Shown here one piece after another: positions 52,408-59,679 of a stretch of DNA of 64,000 nt. Every line of letters begins with the position of its first letter. Positions within the stretch are counted from its first letter, which is position 1. Made by a program: the position numbers and the translations under genes. The notes beneath the pieces are model-generated. The model searched no databases, had not been told where the DNA came from, and saw only the letters and a list, made by a program, of their open reading frames with translations. This DNA is from Pelomonas lactea (lineage in GTDB: Bacteria; Pseudomonadota; Gammaproteobacteria; Burkholderiales; Burkholderiaceae_C), in contig NZ_JBIGHX010000003.1 in the NCBI RefSeq assembly GCF_043555885.1, forward strand, positions 806,001 through 870,000. The letters are read 5' to 3'.

Positions 52408-53157
52408 TCAGGCGTGGCTGGCCGCCACCAGCGCCTGCGTGTAGGCGTGCCGGGCCTCGCCCCGGCACAGCGCATCGCTGCTCAGCGTCTCGACGATGCG
52501 CCCCTGCTGCATGACGGCGAGGCTGTCGCACAGGTGGGCCACGACGCCCAGGTCGTGGCTCACCAGCAGATAGGTCAGCCCTTGTCGTTCGCGCAGGTCG
52601 GCCAGCAGGTTCAGGATCTCGGCCTGCACCGACACGTCCAGCGCCGAGGTGGGCTCGTCCAGCAGCAGCAGGGGCGGCTGCAGGATGAGCGCGCGGGCGA
52701 TGGCGACGCGCTGGCGCTGGCCCCCGGAGATCTGGTGCGGGTAGCGAAAGCGGAAATGCAGCGGCAGGCCGACCTGGTGCAGGGCCTCGTCGATGCGCTC
52801 GTCGACGCGGTCCAGCCCATGCACGTGCAGCGGCTCGGCCAGCGCGGTGCGCACGGTGTGGCGCGGGTGCAGGGAGCCGTAGGGGTCCTGGAACACCATC
52901 TGCGCGCGGCGCGCGTGGGCGCGGCTGCGCTCGCCCCGGTAGGCCTCGCCGGCGATGGCGACCTCGCCCTGCCAGTGGTGGTACTGGCCGGCCAGGCAGC
53001 GCAGCACGGTGGTCTTGCCCGAGCCCGACTCGCCCACCAGCCCGAAGGCCTGGCCGCGCGCCACGGCCAGGCTCACGCCGTGCAGCACGGTGCGCGCCTC
53101 GGGGCCCTCGCCGAAGGCCAGGCGCAGGTCGCGCACAGACAGCATCGGCGCCGTCAT
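52408..53157 (-). CDS. ABC transporter ATP-binding protein (DppF/OppF-like)
   Basis: A 249-residue ATPase powering import through the two permeases encoded upstream. Walker A is GESGSGKTT, the Q-loop MVFQDPYGSL is typical of peptide/nickel importers, the signature is SGGQRQR and Walker B is LLLLDEPTSALD. The C-terminal extension is shorter than in classic DppF. The start overlaps the preceding ATPase stop by TCAT (53154-53157). This is the last gene of the six-gene operon. Confidence 0.9.
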   Translation of the reverse strand: MTAPMLSVRDLRLAFGEGPEARTVLHGVSLAVARGQAFGLVGESGSGKTTVLRCLAGQYHHWQGEVAIAGEAYRGERSRAHARRAQMVFQDPYGSLHPRHTVRTALAEPLHVHGLDRVDERIDEALHQVGLPLHFRFRYPHQISGGQRQRVAIARALILQPPLLLLDEPTSALDVSVQAEILNLLADLRERQGLTYLLVSHDLGVVAHLCDSLAVMQQGRIVETLSSDALCRGEARHAYTQALVAASHA

Positions 53158-53996
53158 GCCGCGCTCCAGGCCGCGTCGCGCTGCAGCACCGGCAGCACCG
53201 CGCGGCGCCGCTGCAGGCTGGGCAGCGAGGCCATCAGGCCTTGCGTGTAGGGATGGCTCGCATGCGCGAGGTCGGCCGCCGCCAGCGTCTCGACGATGCG
53301 GCCGGCATACATCACCAGCACGCGGTCGCAGAAGTGCTTCACGAGGTGCAGGTCGTGGCTGATGAATAGCAGCGCCAGGCCTTGCTCGGCGACCAGCTCG
53401 TCCAGCAGGCCCAGCACCTCCTGGCGCACCGACACGTCCAGCGCCGAGGTCGGCTCGTCGGCGATCAGCAGCTGCGGGCGCTGGGCCAGCATCATCGCGA
53501 TCATCACGCGCTGGCCCATGCCGCCCGAGACCTCGTGCGGGTACTGGGCCGCCACGCGCTTCGGGTCGCGGATGCGCACGCGCGCCAGCAGCGCCTGGAC
53601 GCGCTCGTCGCATTCGGCGCGCGACAGCGTGGCCGCACGCTGCACCGCCTCGCCGATCTGGCGGCCGATGCTCATGACGGGGTTCAGCGAGTACTTGGGG
53701 TCTTGCATGATCATCGACAGCCGCCGGCCGCGCAGCGCCTGCATGTCGCGCTCGCTGGCGCGCAGCAGGTCGATGCCGTCGAACTGCAGGCGCTCGGCGG
53801 CGATGCGGGCCTGGCCCGGCAGCAGCTTCAGCAGTGCGCGGCCGACGGTGGTCTTGCCGGAGCCGGACTCGCCGACGACGGCGACCTTCTCGCGGCCCAG
53901 GGTGAAGGACACGCCGCGCACCACGGGCACGGGCGCGGCAGGGCTGCCGTAGGCGACGTGCAGGCCTTGCACGTCGAGCAGGGGAGATGTCGTCAT
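53154..53996 (-). CDS. ABC transporter ATP-binding protein (DppD/OppD-like)
   Basis: A 280-residue ATPase. Walker A GESGSGKTT, Q-loop MIMQDPKYSLNPVM, signature SGGMGQR and Walker B LLIADEPTSALD are intact. It pairs with the following ATPase to form the nucleotide-binding dimer of a Dpp/Opp-type importer. Both of its ends overlap neighbours by four bases, implying coupled translation and fixed stoichiometry. Confidence 0.9.
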   Translation of the reverse strand: MTTSPLLDVQGLHVAYGSPAAPVPVVRGVSFTLGREKVAVVGESGSGKTTVGRALLKLLPGQARIAAERLQFDGIDLLRASERDMQALRGRRLSMIMQDPKYSLNPVMSIGRQIGEAVQRAATLSRAECDERVQALLARVRIRDPKRVAAQYPHEVSGGMGQRVMIAMMLAQRPQLLIADEPTSALDVSVRQEVLGLLDELVAEQGLALLFISHDLHLVKHFCDRVLVMYAGRIVETLAAADLAHASHPYTQGLMASLPSLQRRRAVLPVLQRDAAWSAA

Positions 53997-54880
53997 GACG
54001 ATTGCCTCGGGTCGAGCGCGTCGTTGAGGCCGTCGCCCAGCAGGTTGAAGGCCATGCTGACGGCCAGGATGGCCGCACCCGGCGCGGCCACGGTCCACCA
54101 GCTGTCCAGCATGTAGCGGCGGCCCTCGGAGATCATGGCGCCCCACTCGGGTAGCGGCGGCTGCGCACCCAGGCCCAGGAAGCCCAGGCCGGCGGCGGTG
54201 AGCACGACGGAGGCCATGTTCATCGTCAGCCGCACCAGCACCGACGGCAGGCACAGCGGCGCCAGGTGCCGGCACAGCACGCGCAGGTGCGAGGCGCCCT
54301 GCAGCTGCGCCGCGACGATGAAGTCGGCGTTGCGCAGCGTCATGGCCTCGGCGCGGGCCAGGCGGGCGATGGCCGGCCAGGCGGTCAGCGCGATGGCGAG
54401 CACGGCGTGGTCCAGCCCCGGGCCCAGGGCGGCGACGAAGGCCAGCGCCAGCACCAGGCTGGGGAAGGACAGGAACACGTCGGCCACGCGCATGCACAGC
54501 AGGTCGACGCGGCCGCCGAAGTAGCCCGACACCACGCCGATGCCCATGCCCAGCGGGCCCACCACCACCGTCACCAGCACGACGATGAACAGCGTGATGC
54601 GGGTGCCGTGCACGAGGCGGCTGAAGACGTCGCGGCCGAACTCGTCGGTGCCGAACCAGTGTGCGCTGCCGGGCGGCTGCAGGGCGGCGGCGAGGTCCTG
54701 GCGCAGCGGGTCGTGCGTGGCGATCCACGGGGCGAACAGCGCCACCAGCACCAGCAGGGCGATGACGGCCATGCCGATGGTCGTCAGCGGGTTGGCGAGC
54801 AGCTTGCGCGCGGTGACGCCGGCATCGGCCCACCAGGCTTGCCAGGCGCCGCCGGGCGCGGGAAGGGTGGAAGCGGTCAT
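53993..54880 (-). CDS. ABC transporter permease (DppC/OppC-like)
   Basis: A 295-residue inner-membrane permease with an N-terminal cytoplasmic segment and one helix (about 35-57), then a periplasmic loop (HDPLRQDL...HWFGTDEFGRDVFSRLVHG) that is a hallmark of DppC-type subunits. Five further helices follow. The coupling-loop region ARAEAMTLRNADFIVAA corresponds to the EAA motif. It overlaps both neighbours by 4 bp. Confidence 0.92.
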   Translation of the reverse strand: MTASTLPAPGGAWQAWWADAGVTARKLLANPLTTIGMAVIALLVLVALFAPWIATHDPLRQDLAAALQPPGSAHWFGTDEFGRDVFSRLVHGTRITLFIVVLVTVVVGPLGMGIGVVSGYFGGRVDLLCMRVADVFLSFPSLVLALAFVAALGPGLDHAVLAIALTAWPAIARLARAEAMTLRNADFIVAAQLQGASHLRVLCRHLAPLCLPSVLVRLTMNMASVVLTAAGLGFLGLGAQPPLPEWGAMISEGRRYMLDSWWTVAAPGAAILAVSMAFNLLGDGLNDALDPRQSS

Positions 54881-55884
54881 GTGCGGGCTCGCGGGTCGAA
54901 CACGCGGTACAGCGCGTCGGCGGTCAGGTTGAGGGCCACGAACAGCAGGCCGATGACCAGCACCGAGCCCATCACCGCGTTCATGTCGCCCAGCAGCAGG
55001 CTGCCGGTCAGGTAGCTGCCGAAGCCGGGCCAGCCGAACACGGTCTCGACGAGCACGGCGCCTTCCAGCAGGCCGCCGTAGGCCAGCGCCAGGATGGTGA
55101 GCAGCTGCACGCGGATGTTCAGGAAGGCGTGGCCCCAGACGACCTGGCGGCGGCTCAGGCCCTTGACGCGCGCGGTGGTGATGTATTCCTGGCTCAGCTG
55201 CGCGAGCATGAAGCTGCGCGTCATGCGGCTGAGATACGCCATGGAGTGCAGCCCCAGTACGCAGGCAGGCAGCAGCAGGTGGCGCAGCGCGCTGCGGAAG
55301 GCGGCCGTGTCGCCGGCCAGCAGCGTGTCGATGAGCATCAGGCCGGTCACGCGCGGGATGGCGCCTTCAAATCCCAGCCCGATGCGGCCGATGCCGCCGG
55401 CCCAGCCCAGCCAGGCGTAGAACACCAGCAGGCCCATCATGCCGAACCAGAACACCGGCGTGGAGTGGCCCGCCAGGCCCAGGACGCGGGCGAGGTGGTC
55501 GGGCCAGCGCTTGTGGTGGCTGGCGGCCCACACGCCCAGCGGCACGCCTAGCAGCGCGCCGAGCACGATGGCCAGCGTGGCCAGCTCCAGCGTGGCCGGC
55601 AGCACGCGGGCCAGGTCTTGCGTGACGGGCAGGCCGGTGAGCAGCGAGCGACCGAGCTCGCCCTGCGCGAGGTCGCCCAGGTAGCGGCCGAACTGCACCC
55701 ACAGCGGCCGGTCCAGGCCGAGCTGGCGGTGGACCTGCTCGTAGGTGGCGCGGTCGGCGTCGGGGCCGACGATGGCCAGCACCGGGTCCAGCGGCATCAC
55801 GCGGCCGATCATGAAGGTCAGCAGCAGCAGGCCCAGCAGGGCCAGGGCGGCACTGCTGCCGCCGCGCAGCCATTTCGCGCTCAT
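54877..55884 (-). CDS. ABC transporter permease (DppB/OppB-like)
   Basis: A 335-residue permease with six predicted helices. The first helix is followed by a periplasmic domain with LGLDRPLWVQFGRYLGDLAQGELGRS-type sequence typical of DppB. The EAA loop is SRMTRSFMLAQLSQEYITTARVKG-like (about residues 215-240), and the protein ends with VLVIGLLFVALNLTADALYRVFDP. It overlaps the substrate-binding protein gene and dppC-like gene by 4 bp each. Confidence 0.92.
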   Translation of the reverse strand: MSAKWLRGGSSAALALLGLLLLTFMIGRVMPLDPVLAIVGPDADRATYEQVHRQLGLDRPLWVQFGRYLGDLAQGELGRSLLTGLPVTQDLARVLPATLELATLAIVLGALLGVPLGVWAASHHKRWPDHLARVLGLAGHSTPVFWFGMMGLLVFYAWLGWAGGIGRIGLGFEGAIPRVTGLMLIDTLLAGDTAAFRSALRHLLLPACVLGLHSMAYLSRMTRSFMLAQLSQEYITTARVKGLSRRQVVWGHAFLNIRVQLLTILALAYGGLLEGAVLVETVFGWPGFGSYLTGSLLLGDMNAVMGSVLVIGLLFVALNLTADALYRVFDPRART

Positions 55885-57506
55885 GGGCGAGCCTCCTTGT
55901 AGACCTCGCGCAGCCGCGTGGCGCCGCTGGGGTGGCCGTGGTAGCCCCGCACCGCGCGGCGCATGACCTGCGTGTCCAGCATCTGTGCGATGGGCTGGAT
56001 GGCGCCGACGTGGCTGTCAAAGCGCTGCTGTGCCTGGCGGTACAGCGCGGCCTGCGCGGCGGCGTCGGGCGCCAGCAGGGCCTGTTCGATGAGGCGGTTC
56101 AGCTCGGCATCCGCGTGGCCCGTGCGCCAGCCCTGGAAGTTGCTCAGGCGCGCGCTGTCGCGGTTGTCGGGGTTGTAGACCAGCGCGCGCAGGCTGGAGT
56201 GCGGGTGCGCCTCGCCGCCGCCGCCGCCACGGCCGACGACGATCTCGAAGCTGCGCTCGCGCATGGCGCCGTAGACCTGGTTGCCGGTGCCCGGCAGGAT
56301 GCTGGCGCGGATGCCGCCTGCCGCCAGCGTGGCCTGCAGGCTGGTGGCGATGCCGGTGAAGGGCGCCTCGGCGATGACGCGGATGGTGGTGTCGAAGCCG
56401 TCGGGCAGGCCGGCCTCGGCCAGCAGCCGGCGTGCGGCGGCGGGGGCGAAGCGGTAGCCGGGCTGCGGCAGCGAGGCCGGCAGGCCTGGCGGCACGGGGC
56501 GCATCTGCAGCGCGCCGTAGAAGGGCAGCACGCCGGTGGCGACGCCCTGGAAGTCGATCAGGTGGCGCAGCACGGCGCGGCGCACGCGCTCGTCCGCAAA
56601 GCGCGGGTGGCGGGCATTGACGGCCACGTAGTACATCGTGGCGCGGCGCACTTCCTCGACGACGAGCTCGGGGCGCTGGGCCAGCGCGCGCACGTCGGGC
56701 GCGGACAGGCCGCCGGCGATGTCCAGGTCGCCACGCATCAGCATCAGCCGCAGCGTCTGCGACTCGGTCATGTGGCGGAACACCACGCGCCGCAGCCTGG
56801 CCGCGGGCTGCCAGTAGGTGGCCACGCGGCGCATGGTCAGCAGCTCCTTGGGCCGCCATTCCTCCAGCTCAAAGGCGCCGGAGCCGGCGGCATGCGTGGT
56901 GAGCCAGGCGTTGCCGAGGTCGCCGCGTTGCTCGTGGGCGAGCACGGTGTCGCGGTCCAGCACGTAGCCGCTCATGGAGGTGGCCAGCGTCATCAGCACC
57001 AGCGCCGGGTCGGTGGGAAAGGGCAGGTCGATGACCAGCGTCAGCGCGTCCTCGGCGCGGATGTTTGTCGTCGCGTTGGCGGCGGTGAAGCCGTAGCTCT
57101 TCCACACCGACGCCAGCGCGAGGTTGAGCTTGAGCACCCGCTGCAGCGACCAGGCCGCGTGCGCGGCCGTCAGCGGCCGGCCGCTGGCGAAGCGCACGTC
57201 GCCGCGCAGCGTCAGCGTGAGGCGCCGGCCAGCGTCGCTCACGGCCCAGGACTGCGCGAGGCTGGGCCGCAGCCGTGTCGGGTCCGCCGCGTCGACTTCG
57301 AGCAGGCTGTCGTAGAGGTTGCAGGCCACGGTGGCCGCGTCCAGGCCGGTGGCGGCGGCCGGGTCCAGCGAGAGCAGGTTGTTCATGCTCATGCCGATCA
57401 GCAACTGGTCGTCGGGGGAGTCGGCGCTGGCCACGCCCCCGGCGAGCAGCGCGGGCAGCGCGAGCAGGCGGCGGCGGCGCAGCGGCCACGAGGATGCCGG
57501 GAACAT
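55881..57506 (-). CDS. ABC transporter substrate-binding protein (SBP family 5)
   Basis: A 541-residue periplasmic binding protein of the dipeptide/oligopeptide/nickel type. The signal region has RRRRLLALPALLAGG, with a cleavage site near ASADS (about residue 35), and the arginine run could allow Tat export. Family segments are LYDSLLEVD, TLTLRGDVRFASGRPLTA, AAGSGAFELEEW and FNAR-like VNARHPRFADERVRRAVL. SBP5 proteins also bind oligosaccharides and sugar acids. Pairing with an enolase-superfamily enzyme 8 bp upstream suggests a carbohydrate-derived ligand, which is inference. Confidence 0.9.
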   Translation of the reverse strand: MFPASSWPLRRRRLLALPALLAGGVASADSPDDQLLIGMSMNNLLSLDPAAATGLDAATVACNLYDSLLEVDAADPTRLRPSLAQSWAVSDAGRRLTLTLRGDVRFASGRPLTAAHAAWSLQRVLKLNLALASVWKSYGFTAANATTNIRAEDALTLVIDLPFPTDPALVLMTLATSMSGYVLDRDTVLAHEQRGDLGNAWLTTHAAGSGAFELEEWRPKELLTMRRVATYWQPAARLRRVVFRHMTESQTLRLMLMRGDLDIAGGLSAPDVRALAQRPELVVEEVRRATMYYVAVNARHPRFADERVRRAVLRHLIDFQGVATGVLPFYGALQMRPVPPGLPASLPQPGYRFAPAAARRLLAEAGLPDGFDTTIRVIAEAPFTGIATSLQATLAAGGIRASILPGTGNQVYGAMRERSFEIVVGRGGGGGEAHPHSSLRALVYNPDNRDSARLSNFQGWRTGHADAELNRLIEQALLAPDAAAQAALYRQAQQRFDSHVGAIQPIAQMLDTQVMRRAVRGYHGHPSGATRLREVYKEARP

Positions 57507-57514
57507 GGCGGCGC

Positions 57515-58672
57515 TCAGTAGGTGGCGACCGTGTGGCGCTGGATGTAGTCGAAGTTGATGTCTTCGCCCAGGCCCGGCCGCTGCGGCAGGTGCACGAAGC
57601 CGTCTGCGTCCATCGGGTCGACGAGGGCGTTCAGATAGGCCGGCACCTCGTCGTAGTCCAGGAATGGGTGCAGCAGGCCGCGCTCGTACCAGCGGCAGTT
57701 GCGGATGGCGCCGACGACGGCCAGGTTGGGCGCGCCGTTGCCGTGCACCTCGCAGTTCATGCCGAAGGACTCGGCCAGGTGGGCCACCTTCATCGTCGGC
57801 GCGATGCCGCCGCAGCCGGTGACGCCGGCACGCAGGATGTCGCTGGCGCCGGCCTTGACCCAGTCGGCCCGCGCATAGTGCTTGCCCGACAGGCTCTCGG
57901 GGCCCAGCAGCGGCACGTCGAGCTGGCCGGCCAGCCAGGTGTAGGAGGCCGTGCTCTGCTCGTTCATCATTTCCTCGAACCACGCGAAGTTCAGCTCCTC
58001 CAGCGCGCGGCCGATGCGCAGCGCGTCGGTGCGGCTGTACTCGTGGTAGCCGTCCAGCATGAGCTCGATGTCCGGCCCCACGGCCTCGCGCACGGCGGTG
58101 CAGGCCTTGATGTCCATCGCGACGCTGGGCGCGAACGAGACCGGCGGCATCCAGGTGTGCAGCTTGATGGCCTTGTAGCCGCGTGCCACGAGCTGACGCG
58201 CGAAGTCGGCATATTCCTCGGGGGTGGACAGGCCGCCTTGGAGTTCGTCCCCGCACATGGTGCTGCCGTAGGCGGGCACCTTGTCGCGGTAGCCGCCCAG
58301 CAGCTGGTAGACCGGCACGCCCAGCGTGCGGCCGATGAGGTCGTGCAGTGCGCTGTCGACGGCGCCCAGCGCGCGGTCGGTCAGCTGGCCGGCGCTGCCG
58401 CGCTGCCAGTGCTCCAGCTCGCACCAGAGCTTTTCGCGCTGCAGCGCATCGCCGCCCACCAGCACGCGGCGCACGAACTGGTTCAGCACATGCGGGCGCA
58501 CCACCTGCGGCGGCGCGAAGCAGTGGCCTTCCACGCCGTCGGTGCTGCGGATGCTCAGCAGCGCCAGGTGGCCCGTGCCCGGCGGGCCGGGGTGGGAGTG
58601 GCCGGCGGCGTCGACCGAGCGCCGCGTGGGGTGCGTGAATTCGACGGCGCTCACGCTTTCAATCTTGATCAT
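57515..58672 (-). CDS. Enolase-superfamily enzyme (mandelate racemase/sugar-acid dehydratase type)
   Basis: A 385-residue enzyme of the mandelate racemase group, cytoplasmic and Mg-dependent. The second-strand base motif is K170-L-H172. Metal ligands are likely Asp207 (LMLDGYHEYSR), Glu233 (WFEEMM) and Glu259 (GPESLSG), with His310 (CEVHGNG) as an acid/base residue. A KxH motif is seen in acid-sugar dehydratases, so a sugar-acid substrate is favoured, but the exact one cannot be read. The start at 58672 is 13 bp downstream of an operator. It is the first gene of an operon with the ABC importer, divergent from the GntR gene. Confidence 0.85.
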   Translation of the reverse strand: MIKIESVSAVEFTHPTRRSVDAAGHSHPGPPGTGHLALLSIRSTDGVEGHCFAPPQVVRPHVLNQFVRRVLVGGDALQREKLWCELEHWQRGSAGQLTDRALGAVDSALHDLIGRTLGVPVYQLLGGYRDKVPAYGSTMCGDELQGGLSTPEEYADFARQLVARGYKAIKLHTWMPPVSFAPSVAMDIKACTAVREAVGPDIELMLDGYHEYSRTDALRIGRALEELNFAWFEEMMNEQSTASYTWLAGQLDVPLLGPESLSGKHYARADWVKAGASDILRAGVTGCGGIAPTMKVAHLAESFGMNCEVHGNGAPNLAVVGAIRNCRWYERGLLHPFLDYDEVPAYLNALVDPMDADGFVHLPQRPGLGEDINFDYIQRHTVATY

Positions 58673-58684
58673 GGTTTGCAATCT

Positions 58685-58700
58685 CGTCAGTCGTCTGATG
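58685..58700 (-). promoter_or_regulatory. GntR/FadR-type operator, enolase-side copy
   Basis: CGTCAG-TCGT-CTGATG differs by one base from the copy at 58808, sharing 15 of 16 bases. It lies between the -10 of the minus-strand promoter (58706-58711) and the start codon at 58672, a position for repression. Confidence 0.75.
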
Positions 58701-58705
58701 ACTGC

Positions 58706-58734
58706 AGTGTAGCCAGCGCTGCTGTGCATGTCAG
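58706..58734 (-). promoter_or_regulatory. Promoter of the enolase-ABC operon
   Basis: Read on the minus strand: -35 CTGACA (58734-58729), 17-bp spacer, -10 TACACT (58711-58706). The match to sigma70 is good and the operator follows immediately. Confidence 0.6.
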
Positions 58735-58775
58735 TGTTTCAAGGGAAAACCACGATGAAATCGAGAAAGTGCGCG

Positions 58776-58805
58776 TGAAACAAGGTCGGACGACCTGCCT
58801 ATACT
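58776..58805 (+). promoter_or_regulatory. Promoter of the GntR-TonB receptor unit
   Basis: A -10 element TATACT (58800-58805) has a weak -35 TGAAAC (58776-58781) at 18 bp. The operator at 58808-58823 begins two bases after the -10. Confidence 0.55.
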
Positions 58806-58807
58806 GA

Positions 58808-58823
58808 CATCAGTCGTCTGATG
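58808..58823 (+). promoter_or_regulatory. GntR/FadR-type operator, regulator-side copy
   Basis: CATCAG-TCGT-CTGATG is a perfect 6-bp-arm inverted repeat just downstream of the -10 of the gntR promoter, implying autorepression. The ATG at 58821 lies inside it, which argues against using that codon as the start. Confidence 0.8.
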
Positions 58824-58850
58824 AGTTGGGCGACGCAAGGGATGCCCGCC

Positions 58851-59615
58851 ATGAACAGCAACGCCACCTCACCCGCCAGTGCCCGCCCGCCCAGCCTGTC
58901 GCAGCGCGTCGTCGACGGCCTGTCGGAGCGCATCGCCAGCGGCGCACTGAAGCCGGGTGACCGCGTGCCCACCGAGCCGGTGCTGATGCAGGAGTTCGGC
59001 GTCAGCCGCAGCGTGGTGCGCGAGGCCGTGTCGCGCCTGCAGGCCAGCGGGCTGCTGCGCACGCAGCAGGGCGTGGGCAGCTTCGTGTTGGCGCCGCAGG
59101 TGCGGCTGCCCTCGCTGCAGCAGGCCGCGGGCGCGGAGCTGAAGCTGCAGCAGAAGCTGGCCATGCTGGAGCTGCGCCTGAGCCTGGAGCCCGAGGCCGC
59201 CGCGCTGGCCGCCCAGCGGCGCACGCCGGAGCAGTTGCGCGCGATGGAGCAGGCGCTGGACGACTTCGACACCCAGCACACCACGGGCGAGGGCACGGCC
59301 GAGGCGGACTTCCGCTTCCACGAACTGATCGCCCAGGCCACCGGCAACGAGTATTTCTCGCACGTGCTGCGCACGCTGGGCAACGCCACCATGCCGCGCC
59401 AGGCGGCGGCCCGCCGCAGCAGCGCCGGCAACGGCACGAAGGCGGCGCGCTTCGGCGAGTCGTCGCCCGAGCTGCGGCCGGGCAAGGAAATCACGGCCCA
59501 GGAGCACTGGGCCGTGCTGGAGGCCATCCGCCGCGGCGACGCCGCCGGTGCGCGGGCGGCCATGTTCATGCACCTCAACAACAGCCGCGAGCGCATGAAG
59601 ACCGCGAGCCGCTGA
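58851..59615 (+). CDS. FadR-subfamily GntR transcriptional regulator
   Basis: A 254-residue regulator. The winged helix is about residues 10-75 (LSQRVVDGLSERIASGALKPG, EFGVSRSVVREAVSRL, GVGSFVL). The FCD ligand-binding domain is about residues 100-240 and has a metal-site pattern with acidic residues and the histidine in DFRFHELIAQATGN. The start at 58851 has the Shine-Dalgarno sequence AAGGG nine bases upstream, whereas ATGs at 58821 and 58842 overlap or crowd the operator. It probably represses both divergent promoters until the module's substrate or a breakdown product binds. A TonB receptor gene follows. Confidence 0.9.
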   Translation: MNSNATSPASARPPSLSQRVVDGLSERIASGALKPGDRVPTEPVLMQEFGVSRSVVREAVSRLQASGLLRTQQGVGSFVLAPQVRLPSLQQAAGAELKLQQKLAMLELRLSLEPEAAALAAQRRTPEQLRAMEQALDDFDTQHTTGEGTAEADFRFHELIAQATGNEYFSHVLRTLGNATMPRQAAARRSSAGNGTKAARFGESSPELRPGKEITAQEHWAVLEAIRRGDAAGARAAMFMHLNNSRERMKTASR

Positions 59616-59679
59616 CCCGCCCCCAGGGCCCAGGCACGCAGAGGCCACGCCCTTTTCCGCCCCTCACAGGAGACAAGAC

